Part shown: positions 17,160 through 24,859 of the stretch, piece after piece
Layout of the letters: each line of letters starts with the position of its first letter
Numbering within the stretch: position 1 is the first letter of the stretch
Assembly (NCBI GenBank): GCA_040756735.1
Contig: JBFLYC010000034.1
Span: 1-35,984 of the forward strand
From: JBFLYC01 sp040756735
GTDB lineage: Bacteria > Bacillota > DSM-16504 > Desulfitibacterales > Desulfitibacteraceae
Length of the DNA: 35,984 nucleotides
Direction of reading: 5' to 3'
Position numbers and translations under genes: made by a program
Notes under the pieces: model-generated
Seen by the model: only the letters and a program-made list of their open reading frames with translations
Told to the model about the DNA's origin: nothing
The model's database searches: none

Positions 17160-18158
17160 TTAAACCTCCTTACAGGTTTTCCGTTTAACAAGCTTTGGCA
17201 GTAAAATAACCTCTCTTGAACTCTTCTTTTCCCCTTCTATTTGTTCCAGTAAAAGCTCCGCAGCAATTCTACTCATATCTTGTATCGGCTGTGCAATGGT
17301 CGTTAGCTGCGGCACGATAAGTTTTGCAAAGGGTATATCGTCAAATCCAACAATGGAAATGTCATCAGGCACTTTGATACCTGCTTCCACAAATCGATTT
17401 ATTGCCCCAATGGCCATCATGTCATTAGCTGAAAACAGAGCTGAAAATGCTTTCTTGCCGGCCAATAACATACCAGCACCTTCATAGCCGCCTTCATATC
17501 TAAAATCTCCATACTTAATTAAATCTTCATCAATTACCAGTCCATGAGCTTGCAATGCTTCCCGATAGCCGTTTTCTCTATTTACAGCGCTTTGAATGTC
17601 CTTTGGGCCTCCGATAAAAGCAATCTTTCTATGCCCTAAAGAAACAAGATAATTTACAGCCATGTACGCACCCTGATAGTTGTTAATGTGCACAGTATCA
17701 ATGTCTACACACTCAATTTGTCTGTCCAACACCACCAGGGGAGTACCTTTATCCTTTAACTTGGCAATCAATTGACTGCCTCTCTGGGAAGCTGCATAAA
17801 TTATGCCATCAACCCTTTTCTGTTCTAAAACTTTTAAGTACTGATTTTCTATTTCAATACTGCCGTCAGTATTGCAAAGAAACACATTATAACCATAACT
17901 CCTGGCAGTATCCTCTACTCCCCTGGCCACATGGGCAAAAAAGGGGTTTAAGATGTCCGGAAGTATTAACCCGATAGTATTACTTTTATTTTTAATCAAT
18001 CCTCTCGCCAAGGCATTGGGATTATACTGCAGTTCTTCTACAGCCTTTAAAACCCTCCGGCGCACCTCTTCCCGCACATACCCGCTGTTGTTTAAAACCC
18101 TGGAAACGGAAGAGATAGATGTTTGTGCATGTTTGGCAACATCATTAATTGTAGGCAT
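17160..18158 (-). CDS. LacI family transcriptional regulator
   Basis: This 332-aa repressor has a classic N-terminal LacI helix-turn-helix and hinge (TINDVAKHAQTSISSVSRVLNN, then NALARGLIKNKSNTIGLILPD). A periplasmic-binding-protein-like sensor domain follows, with FSANDMMAIGAINRF and VPDDISIVGFDD. The overall look is RbsR/PurR-like, so ribose or a purine may be the effector. It is the first gene of the operon and lies 4 nt from the M20 gene. Two LacI-type operator sequences lie in its upstream region. ATG with AAGGAA 7 nt ahead. Confidence 0.92.
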   Translation of the reverse strand: MPTINDVAKHAQTSISSVSRVLNNSGYVREEVRRRVLKAVEELQYNPNALARGLIKNKSNTIGLILPDILNPFFAHVARGVEDTARSYGYNVFLCNTDGSIEIENQYLKVLEQKRVDGIIYAASQRGSQLIAKLKDKGTPLVVLDRQIECVDIDTVHINNYQGAYMAVNYLVSLGHRKIAFIGGPKDIQSAVNRENGYREALQAHGLVIDEDLIKYGDFRYEGGYEGAGMLLAGKKAFSALFSANDMMAIGAINRFVEAGIKVPDDISIVGFDDIPFAKLIVPQLTTIAQPIQDMSRIAAELLLEQIEGEKKSSREVILLPKLVKRKTCKEV

Positions 18159-18172
18159 ATATGTATTCCTTT

Positions 18173-18192
18173 CTATGAAAACCTTTTTATAT
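18173..18192. promoter_or_regulatory. Secondary LacI-type operator
   Basis: The core ATGAAAACCTTTTTAT has the same AAAA-CC-TTTT centre as the stronger site at 18251-18270, with seven of nine arm positions pairing. It lies between the ribosome site and the likely promoter of lacI. Confidence 0.5.
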
Positions 18193-18250
18193 AACTAATA
18201 TAGGAGCTATAGGGATTACAAAATGAATAGCAGCAGATTTATGAAACATT

Positions 18251-18270
18251 ATGTGAAAACCTTTTCACAT
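18251..18270. promoter_or_regulatory. Primary LacI-type operator
   Basis: ATGTGAAAACCTTTTCACAT has 9-nt arms that pair perfectly around a central CC. It fits the LacI-family pattern TGTGAAA-(CG)-TTTCACA except for the central dinucleotide. Its centre is 78 nt from the secondary site, a spacing that would allow looping. Confidence 0.65.
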
Positions 18271-18385
18271 TTCTTTAAAAAAATATATTCGGCACACATT
18301 CAGAATCTCCTGCATACTTTCCAAATTTTCAATATAAAAACACCTATTTCTATTGCTGGATTTTCGTTCTGCTATAGTTAATGTA

Positions 18386-18422
18386 TAAAGAAACCCGACT
18401 TCCATGCTTGTGGTAAGCCGGG
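18386..18422 (-). terminator. Terminator of the 52-aa orphan gene
   Basis: On the minus strand CCCGGCTT (18415-18422) pairs with AAGTCGGG (18394-18401), one G-T wobble, followed by TTTCTTT. It sits just beyond the stop of the short gene. Confidence 0.7.
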
Positions 18423-18437
18423 CTGGTTCATTTCAAC

Positions 18438-18596
18438 TTAAACCATACTTTTTTTAGAATTCATAACTTTCAGTTTTGAATTGGCTGCTCTGGCTTTTAT
18501 ACTTCGAATATATTCATCTTTTGTCATCCTTTTAGTTTCTTCATAATGCCTCTCTCTAATATCATGAATCTCCTTCATTGCTTTAGATTCTTTCAT
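18438..18596 (-). CDS. 52-aa antitoxin-like small protein
   Basis: A short frame with a strong GGAGG site 5 nt before the ATG encodes a charged, helical protein: MKESKAMKEIHDIRERHYEE, then TKRMTKDEYIRSIKARAANS. The pattern 'xxEIHxIRExxYEETKxMxxxEYIxxI' is familiar from short orphan proteins found beside toxin-like genes in Firmicutes and cyanobacteria, so I call it antitoxin-like by recollection only. No toxin gene follows: a terminator comes 16 nt after the stop. A TATAAT box lies upstream at 18627-18632. Confidence 0.65.
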   Translation of the reverse strand: MKESKAMKEIHDIRERHYEETKRMTKDEYIRSIKARAANSKLKVMNSKKSMV

Positions 18597-18942
18597 TTTA
18601 ACCTCCAACATCTATTCTGTAATACTATTATACAAAAAAAACTAAAATGGTAAAAGCTATTCTAGAAAATAGCAAGAATAGAATAAAAACAGTCATCGTG
18701 TAGGAAACCACCCCTGTATGCTGCAACTTCATATGAATGGTCTTAAGATACTTTTACAAAACTTCTTACCACCACAAGATAGATATTTCCTCTCAAAATG
18801 GTAACCACCATTTTGAGAGGTGACAGCTATAAAAGAGTAGAACCGGCAGTAGTATTGGGCGCCGGTTTGAACTGAAGTAAAGTTTTATAATTATTTAAGG
18901 TCAAAATTTAAACTGTCTTATGTTTTTTTACGGGCTGAAAGG
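18597..18942. other. Intergenic region with hairpins, no gene seen
   Basis: This 346-nt stretch has no credible ORF. It holds a minus-strand TATAAT (18627-18632) for the small gene; GCTATT-N6-AATAGC (18656-18673) upstream of that promoter; a perfect 14-bp hairpin (18789-18820); and AACCGGC/GCCGGTT arms (18841-18867), which read on the minus strand might be a weak terminator for the DUF2284 gene. Confidence 0.5.
18789..18820. repeat. Perfect 14-bp inverted repeat with tetraloop
   Basis: CCTCTCAAAATGGT and its exact complement ACCATTTTGAGAGG are separated by AACC. No U-tract follows on either strand. It could be an operator, a structured RNA element, or a remnant of a mobile element end. Confidence 0.7.
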
Positions 18943-19482
18943 CTATTCAATAAGTAAAAATGCGTACCTGTTCATGACCTCATTATAGTCTTTTAGAACT
19001 TGAATCGGATAGCCGATACCCCTGACAGTTGAATATATATCTATTCCCATGGCTTCTGCGCCGGGGCGGAGCATTTTGGGATTCTTACAATCGATTCTGT
19101 TACCGCTGCATTCTTCACATAATCCGCAGTTATCGAAAGATACAAGCAGTGTTTTGTAGCAGCCTGAAAGAAACACTTCTCTTTCAAGTTCTAGGAGCTT
19201 CAATATAGTCTTTCTACTCCAGGGTTTACGGTCTTCCGGGTTTGCTACTTGTTTTTGAAAATGGAAAACTACCGCGTCATTATACTCCGAGATCATTTTC
19301 CGGCATTCATCAACTGATGGAACATAGGGCGGGCAAGTTCCGCATTTCCCGTAGGAAGCACATCCGTACATACAGCGAAAGCGTACCCATTGTGAAACTA
19401 TAATATCTTTCGTATTAATCCATTTGAAGTCTGTGAATCCGTGTTTTTCAAACAATTCCTCAAGTTTCTTTTTTTCCAGCAT
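18943..19482 (-). CDS. DUF2284 domain-containing putative metal-binding protein
   Basis: This protein of about 179 aa has the DUF2284 cysteine pattern: RFRCMYGCASYGKCGTCPPYVPS early and NCGLCEECSGNRIDCKNP later, likely for a metal or Fe-S centre. The family is common in anaerobes and methanogens and has no assigned reaction. I favour the ATG at 19482 (MLEKKKL), which has GGGG about 9 nt upstream; an ATG six codons earlier is possible. It follows the aminotransferase remnant by a few bases and may once have been in an operon with it. Confidence 0.82.
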   Translation of the reverse strand: MLEKKKLEELFEKHGFTDFKWINTKDIIVSQWVRFRCMYGCASYGKCGTCPPYVPSVDECRKMISEYNDAVVFHFQKQVANPEDRKPWSRKTILKLLELEREVFLSGCYKTLLVSFDNCGLCEECSGNRIDCKNPKMLRPGAEAMGIDIYSTVRGIGYPIQVLKDYNEVMNRYAFLLIE

Positions 19483-19508
19483 ACTCCTATTCCCCCTCAT
19501 ACCCTATT

Positions 19509-20012
19509 TTAAAATCTATAAAACAGTAATATTTGATTAAGATTGTCTAAAAAATAATAGATATCATCTTCCTTTGTTATCAATGGAGGATCAATTCGTA
19601 AAATATTTAAACCACGGCGGCTTGTAATAATTATCCTTCTTCTTAATAACTCTTCAAAGATAGATTCCCCTTGCATATTTTCTTGGCCATCAAAAAATTC
19701 TAAAGCCATCATCAATCCTCTGCCTCGCACCTCTTTAATGATGGCATGACGTTTAGCCAGCTGTTTTAGCTCGTTTTTAAAAAGGGTTCCAATTCTTTTA
19801 CTCCTCTCAATTAATCCTTCTTCTTGAATAAGCCTGATTACCTCCCTCGCAATAGAACACCCTAATGGGTCATTTTGGTGGGACTGAAAATAACGAAAAG
19901 AGAGAGCCTTCAACCTGTCTATTATTTCTGGTGACATGGCAATAGCACTAACCGGATAACCGTTACCCAACCCTTTTCCCATAGAAACTATATCAGGCTG
20001 AATATCATAATG
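19509..20012 (-). pseudogene. Class III aminotransferase C-terminal remnant
   Basis: About 167 codons match the C-terminal part of a PLP-dependent class III (omega) aminotransferase. It opens at YDIQPDIVSMGKGLGNGYPVSA, which contains the PLP-lysine region, and includes ALSFRYFQSHQNDPLGCSIA and RGRGLMMALEF. The N-terminal 250 or so residues are absent, and an in-frame TAA lies immediately upstream. An internal ATG (19982) could in principle be used, but no ribosome site is present. It is non-functional as an aminotransferase. Confidence 0.78.
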
Positions 20013-20083
20013 TTATCTATAACCAGGTCATAACAATCCCCTCCTAGTTTCTCCCCACAAATTAGATTTGCCCTTCTCACAGC

Positions 20084-20121
20084 AAAAAAGCTGAACAAAG
20101 TTTTAAAATGCTGTTCAGCTT
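20084..20121 (-). terminator. Intrinsic terminator after the XRE gene
   Basis: On the minus strand AAGCTGAACA pairs with TGTTCAGCTT around a 14-nt loop, followed by a run of six T residues. It lies about 50 nt past the XRE stop and ends that two-gene operon. Confidence 0.8.
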
Positions 20122-20169
20122 AAACAGTATTACTATTTTAAATGGCTGTCAATATCTAGAATATATTCC

Positions 20170-20382
20170 CTACTCATCCTCTTCGAATATAAACACTTCT
20201 TCAATCGTACTGTTTAAAGCCCTGGCAATTTTGTAAGCAAGGATAAGGGAAAGATTGTATTTGTTATTTTCAATATGTCCGATGGTTTCCCGGCGGACAT
20301 CCACCTTATTGGCGAGCTGCTCCTGAGTTAAATTATATCTAGCCCTCAATTCTTTGATGCGTGACCTAATTAGTACCTTCAT
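20170..20382 (-). CDS. XRE-family small transcriptional regulator
   Basis: This 70-aa protein is almost entirely a Cro/C1 helix-turn-helix (RIKELRARYNLTQEQLANKVDVRRETIGHIENN...YNLSLILAYKIARAL), ending in an acidic tail (EEVFIFEEDE). The stand-alone small regulators of this type often pair with a small membrane protein, as here. Its ATG overlaps the stop of the DUF3796 gene (ATGA). It probably binds the repeated ATGTTATA half-sites upstream of the pair. Confidence 0.9.
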   Translation of the reverse strand: MKVLIRSRIKELRARYNLTQEQLANKVDVRRETIGHIENNKYNLSLILAYKIARALNSTIEEVFIFEEDE

Positions 20383-20717
20383 GAGAGGTCACCTTGTTTT
20401 TCATATACCATCAAAGAAATGACAAAGGTTAAAACCTGGGCTGCAAATATCCCGCCAATAATTAAAGCGGCAGCATCTACCGTTCTCAGGATGGACAATA
20501 CTATTGCTGCAATGGGATATGCCAAAATAAAGGCAACAAAGGCATTCAAGCCTGCTTTGGCTATATTTTTACTCAGCATTTCATCCTTTTGTATCCCAGC
20601 AAAAACCCAGAAGGAAAAAAAGCTGTAAAAACCAAAGAAGCCATAATTGTTGGTAAAAAATCCTAAAAACCCGAGAAAACCTAATAACCCTAAAAACCTT
20701 AGATTACTTTTTTTCAT
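20379..20717 (-). CDS. DUF3796 family membrane protein
   Basis: This is a protein of about 112 aa with the DUF3796 opening: a Gly/Phe-rich repeat of LGFLGFLGFF type in residues 7-40 or so. Two to three hydrophobic segments follow (FVAFILAYPIAAIVLSIL; ALIIGGIFAAQVLTFVISLMVY). Function is unknown; homologues are usually encoded with a small XRE regulator. I chose ATG 20717 because GGAGG lies 6 nt upstream; the TTG two codons earlier is too close. Confidence 0.82.
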   Translation of the reverse strand: MKKSNLRFLGLLGFLGFLGFFTNNYGFFGFYSFFSFWVFAGIQKDEMLSKNIAKAGLNAFVAFILAYPIAAIVLSILRTVDAAALIIGGIFAAQVLTFVISLMVYEKQGDLS

Positions 20718-20728
20718 GATCAACCTCC

Positions 20729-20790
20729 ATGTTATTAAAATATAACTTAATGATATATATTTTTATCATTATGTTATAAATATATAACAT
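20729..20790. promoter_or_regulatory. Operator array of the DUF3796/XRE operon
   Basis: Four copies of an ATGTTATA-like half-site occur in alternating orientation (20729, 20741, 20771, 20783). Two of them pair as ATGTTATA-N4-TATAACAT. Longer arms of 14 nt (20741-20754 and 20765-20778) match at 13 positions. The cluster spans the probable promoter and is a likely XRE autoregulatory site. Confidence 0.6.
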
Positions 20791-20861
20791 TGGGGTCATA
20801 AATGCAACCCTTTTAAAAATATTTTTTTAACCCCTCAACTCTTTGACCGACAACACCACGT

Positions 20862-22349
20862 TTATAGCGTTACTCCAGTTTTAAAAATTGCTATTTCTCT
20901 AAAACCCAAAGCTTCCGACCTTGTTCTCTTTCCTTCAGCTACTTCTATAACGAATTCCCACAAATCTGCTGACAGATCATCAATACTGCAGCCTGATACC
21001 AGGCCGCTGGCATCAAAATCCATCCAGTTGGCTTTTGTTTTGAAGATCTCATGGTTAGAGGCTATTTTAATTGTAGGCACACAAGTTCCCAGGGGAGTAC
21101 CCCGGCCGGTTGTAAACAAGATCATCTGGCACCCTGCAGCGGCTAGAGCCGAGGAAGCAACCATATCATTGCCCGGTGAATTTAATAGATTTAAACCCTT
21201 TTGCTTAATCCTATCACCATACTGCAGGACATCTACAACATTGCTTGTTCCACCCTTTTGAATACATCCTAAAGACTTTTCTTCAAGGGTAGATATCCCT
21301 CCTGCCTTATTTCCAGGACTTGGATTTTCATGAATTGGTTGGTTAAATGATTTGTAGTATTCCTTAAAGCTGTTTATCAATTCCACTGTCTTTTTAAAAA
21401 TGCCTTCATTGATACAGCGATTCATTAATATGCTTTCTGCGCCAAACATCTCAGGAACTTCAGTCAAGACTGCAGTTCCCCCGCACATTATTAATTTATC
21501 AGAGAATGCGCCAACCAGGGGATTGGCAGTTAATCCTGAAAATCCGTCAGAGCCGCCGCATTTTAAACCAATTGACAGGTCACTGATATCACAATCTTCT
21601 CTTGAGAACCTTTCTGCATAGTTTGCCAACTGCTCTATTAATTCAACGCCTGCACTTATTTCATCTTCCACTTCTTGAGCCACAAGGAACTTAACCCTCT
21701 CTTGGTCATATGGGCATAAAATCTTTTTAAATTCATCAATGTTATTGTTTTCGCAGCCTAGGCTTAAGACCAGAACAGCTGCCGCATTGGGGTGATCTAC
21801 CAAATTTGCCAGTATCCTTTGGGTATACAGTTGATCTTCTCCCATTTGGGAACAGCCATAGGGATGCTTCATCTCATAAATACCATCAATATTAATAGTT
21901 TTATTTTTTAATTTTTCAACAGCTTCTTTTGCAATTAATGCAGCATTTCTATTTACACAGCTGACAGTAGGAATAATCCAGATTTCATTTCTTACGCCAA
22001 CCCTGCCATCAGCCCTTTTAAATCCTTTAAAGGTTCCACATTTATTAATTTTTTGAGACTTTATTTGTGGTTGATAGATATAGTCAAGGATGTCGCCTAA
22101 ATTAGTTTTAATATTGTGGTTATGAACCCAGGAGCCTTTTTTAATGTCAATTGAAGCTTTGCCAATTGGATATCCATACTTAATAATGTCTTCGTTTTGG
22201 CGAACATTAGTGATGGTTACCTTGTGGCCCTTTGGTACATCTTCCATAATAGTAATGCTGCAATCATTAATTACTATACTCTCTCCCTGCTTGACCGGCT
22301 TAAGGACAACTGCAACATTATCATTTTTATTTATTTTTAAAAGCTTCAT
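20862..22349 (-). CDS. uxaA: Altronate dehydratase
   Basis: This 495-aa UxaA/GarD-family lyase dehydrates D-altronate to 2-keto-3-deoxygluconate. An N-terminal SAF domain (about residues 1-95) is followed by the large iron-dependent domain, with GVRNEIWIIPTVSCVN, HPYGCSQMGEDQ, LKCGGSDGFSGLTANP and TTGRGTPLGTCVPTIKI. Length and order match full-length single-chain UxaA. GGGGG lies 7 nt ahead of the ATG. It is the last gene of the sugar-acid cluster, 31 nt after uxaB; no KDG kinase or aldolase is in the window. Confidence 0.94.
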   Translation of the reverse strand: MKLLKINKNDNVAVVLKPVKQGESIVINDCSITIMEDVPKGHKVTITNVRQNEDIIKYGYPIGKASIDIKKGSWVHNHNIKTNLGDILDYIYQPQIKSQKINKCGTFKGFKRADGRVGVRNEIWIIPTVSCVNRNAALIAKEAVEKLKNKTINIDGIYEMKHPYGCSQMGEDQLYTQRILANLVDHPNAAAVLVLSLGCENNNIDEFKKILCPYDQERVKFLVAQEVEDEISAGVELIEQLANYAERFSREDCDISDLSIGLKCGGSDGFSGLTANPLVGAFSDKLIMCGGTAVLTEVPEMFGAESILMNRCINEGIFKKTVELINSFKEYYKSFNQPIHENPSPGNKAGGISTLEEKSLGCIQKGGTSNVVDVLQYGDRIKQKGLNLLNSPGNDMVASSALAAAGCQMILFTTGRGTPLGTCVPTIKIASNHEIFKTKANWMDFDASGLVSGCSIDDLSADLWEFVIEVAEGKRTRSEALGFREIAIFKTGVTL

Positions 22350-22380
22350 GGTATTTCCCCCATGGTATTTTTAGACTTTC

Positions 22381-23904
22381 TTAACCAGCAAACTGGTCAT
22401 ACATTTTCTTGATTCCCTTGAAGACTAATCCCTGGAGATTTTCTGAAACCTTACCGGTTAAACCTTGAATTTGGTTTAGATTTTTATCCCACAGATGTTC
22501 ATTGCCTAATACCCTTTGGGTAATTTCCATAATGGATGATTGGCTTCCGTCAAAGGCCTTCCAAATCTCTTCAAAAAACTTCAGCACACTCAGATCATCT
22601 TGAATTTTAATTTCTCCTCTATCCTTTGCTGCAATCATTTCACTACCTGTTACCTTTCCATCTTTATATAAAAAGATTAGTACAGCTAGAGAAAAAACCA
22701 ATCTGTCAGGCAAAGAATTATATTTATTGTAATAATCCAAAATAGAAGGCAGGACTCTTGTCTTGTATTTGGATGAACAGTTAAGCAGAATACTGGTTAA
22801 GTAATGCTTGATATATGGGTTTGCAAACCTTTCAAATACAGATTCAGCATACTCTCTTAATTCTTCCACTTGATAGTTCAATGCAGGAATAACTTCTTTA
22901 AAGATAAGCTCTTTTGTAAAACTGCCGATAATACCATGGTCTATCATTTCACCAACAGTATCCAACCCATAAAGGTATGCTCCAGGAACTGATGAAGTAT
23001 GGGCGCCGTTCAAGATTCTCACTTTCCTGGTTCTATACGGGGCCATATCCCCTGTCCATATTACATTCAATCCCGCCTCCCTAAAGGGAAGCTTTTTACT
23101 TAATCCTTCTTCTCCTTCAATTACCCATAAATGATACAATTCACTGGTGCATAAAAGATTGTCCTGATAACCAAGTCTGTCTGTTATTGCTGCTGCTTCT
23201 TCCCTGGGATAACCAGGCACCACCCTGTCAACCAGTGTATTTAAAAACTGATTGCAGTTCTTCACCCAGTTTATAAAACCCTCGGGATAGTTCCATTTTT
23301 TTGCAAGCCTCAAAACAATTTGCTCAAGCACATCGCCGTTTCGATCTATCAATTCACAAGGCAAGAGCACTAAACCCTTAGAAGGATCTCCATTAAAATG
23401 TTTATAACGGTGATACATATATACAGCTAACTTGCCGGGAAAGGAGTTAGGAGGTTTAAAATCAACACTGTCCTTGGGGTCGTATACTATGCCTGCTTCA
23501 GTTGTATTGGAAACTACATATTCAATTTCCGGGTTTTCAGCACATTGCAATACTTCAGTCCAGTTTTCATAGGGATTAATTCCCCTGCTGACGGAGCTGA
23601 CAATTTCCTTGATGTCCATGTTTCTGCCATTTATTAGACCCCGTTGAATTAAGGTATACAACCCATCCTGCTCATTCAACTTATTTACCATTCCCTTTTC
23701 AATAGGTTGAACAACTACAATTTTCCCATTAAAAAGTTTTTGTCTGTTAAGCCTGTGAAACATCCAATCGACAAAGGCTCTAAGAAAATTTCCTTCACCA
23801 AATTGAATAACTTTTTCAGGCAGTTGATCTGAATATAAAATTGTTTCCATATCTTCCGCCACAGTATGTGCCTCATTTAACAACTTTTTGCTTAGTAACT
23901 GCAT
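22381..23904 (-). CDS. uxaB: Tagaturonate reductase (altronate oxidoreductase)
   Basis: This 507-aa NAD-dependent polyol dehydrogenase of the mannitol dehydrogenase family interconverts tagaturonate and altronate. It has VIQFGEGNFLRAFVDWMFHRLN (cofactor-binding start), SNTTEAGI, the DRVVPG motif and the KVRILNGAHTSS region with the catalytic lysine. I chose ATG 23904, 4-5 nt after GGGGGAAG; a longer frame to 24027 would run through a hairpin. It directly precedes uxaA. Mannonate-type UxuB paralogues are similar, but adjacency to UxaA favours UxaB. Confidence 0.92.
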   Translation of the reverse strand: MQLLSKKLLNEAHTVAEDMETILYSDQLPEKVIQFGEGNFLRAFVDWMFHRLNRQKLFNGKIVVVQPIEKGMVNKLNEQDGLYTLIQRGLINGRNMDIKEIVSSVSRGINPYENWTEVLQCAENPEIEYVVSNTTEAGIVYDPKDSVDFKPPNSFPGKLAVYMYHRYKHFNGDPSKGLVLLPCELIDRNGDVLEQIVLRLAKKWNYPEGFINWVKNCNQFLNTLVDRVVPGYPREEAAAITDRLGYQDNLLCTSELYHLWVIEGEEGLSKKLPFREAGLNVIWTGDMAPYRTRKVRILNGAHTSSVPGAYLYGLDTVGEMIDHGIIGSFTKELIFKEVIPALNYQVEELREYAESVFERFANPYIKHYLTSILLNCSSKYKTRVLPSILDYYNKYNSLPDRLVFSLAVLIFLYKDGKVTGSEMIAAKDRGEIKIQDDLSVLKFFEEIWKAFDGSQSSIMEITQRVLGNEHLWDKNLNQIQGLTGKVSENLQGLVFKGIKKMYDQFAG

Positions 23905-23981
23905 TTTCTTCCCCCTGTACATTTTGGTTAGGCATTTTCCCTGGAATGCTCCCCATACCTTCAAATACCAAGTGTTGGGCA

Positions 23982-24009
23982 AAACGCCCAGAAGTTTTCC
24001 TGGGCGTTT
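23982..24009 (-). terminator. Hairpin with short U-tract between iolB and uxaB
   Basis: AAACGCCCAG and CTGGGCGTTT pair perfectly around an 8-nt loop, ending in TTTTG on the minus strand 22 nt after the iolB stop. The short U-run suggests a leaky terminator or attenuator instead of a full stop. Confidence 0.65.
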
Positions 24010-24030
24010 AAGTTTACCCAGACACATATA

Positions 24031-24831
24031 TTAGGGGAGGAGCCAGGCCAATTCCGGATCATCTTTAGGTATTAATTCCCTTCCTTTATCACCTGCCAGA
24101 ACCCAAAGGTAATAGATATGGTAGCCAGGCGCTGCAGCCACAGGATGATAACCAAAGGGAATGGCAACGGCATCTCCATCTCTGATAATATAACTTTCAT
24201 CCAGGCTCTTGTCGTCGTTGTACATGCACTGTACACCAAATCCATTCATAGGCTTCGCTTTAAAAAAGTAGATTTCCTCCATTTGATTTTCTACCGGAGG
24301 GTTCCACTGATCATGCTTATGAGATGGATAACTGGACCAATTACCAGGAAATGTGTAAGTTTCTCCCACCACAATCCTGTCTACCACTTCATCCACATTT
24401 TCTACTAAAATATCATGGACTTCTCTGCGGAAATTCTCTTCTCCCCGTGTATTCACAATCACTTGTTCCGGACTTACCAGAAAAGGCTTATGTTTATTTT
24501 CTGCAACTGCCATAACTATGGCTGCTTGCAGCTTTTTACCTTGAGCTTCTTCAACTCTAAATGAACTGTTAATCGGCACATAAACTGAAGTGGCTTTTCC
24601 AGAAAAAACATCTTCTCTTTCACCTATTTGGCTGAAGGTTTTGTCATCCACTGTTATATTACATTTGCCTCCTAAGATCACCAGGACCATTTCTTTGTTA
24701 TAAGATTTGCCTTCATACACCTCACTGCTGTTTAAATTAAGCAATCCCAGCCCGGTAAACTCTGTTTTATCTCCAACTTTTACAATTTCCCTAAAGCCAA
24801 CAAACTCCTTATGCTTATACAAATAACTCAA
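24031..24831 (-). CDS. iolB: IolB/KduI-type uronate isomerase
   Basis: This 266-aa bicupin of the 5-deoxy-glucuronate isomerase family (IolB) is related to KduI. The metal site is intact: YPSHKHD (His171, His173), a Glu near 185-186 in MEEIYFF, and His229 in FGYHPVAAAPG. IolB normally serves myo-inositol catabolism, but no other iol gene is present. Beside uxaB and uxaA it may instead convert an aldouronate to a ketouronate. The start is TTG with GGAGGG 6 nt upstream. A hairpin separates it from uxaB. Confidence 0.85.
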   Translation of the reverse strand: MSYLYKHKEFVGFREIVKVGDKTEFTGLGLLNLNSSEVYEGKSYNKEMVLVILGGKCNITVDDKTFSQIGEREDVFSGKATSVYVPINSSFRVEEAQGKKLQAAIVMAVAENKHKPFLVSPEQVIVNTRGEENFRREVHDILVENVDEVVDRIVVGETYTFPGNWSSYPSHKHDQWNPPVENQMEEIYFFKAKPMNGFGVQCMYNDDKSLDESYIIRDGDAVAIPFGYHPVAAAPGYHIYYLWVLAGDKGRELIPKDDPELAWLLP

Positions 24832-24859
24832 AACTATCCCTCCATGAATTAAAGATTAG

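Noticed and set aside
18159..18360. Purine riboswitch upstream of the nucleoside operon
   Set aside because: No paired loop pattern of the purine aptamer was found; LacI operators are present.
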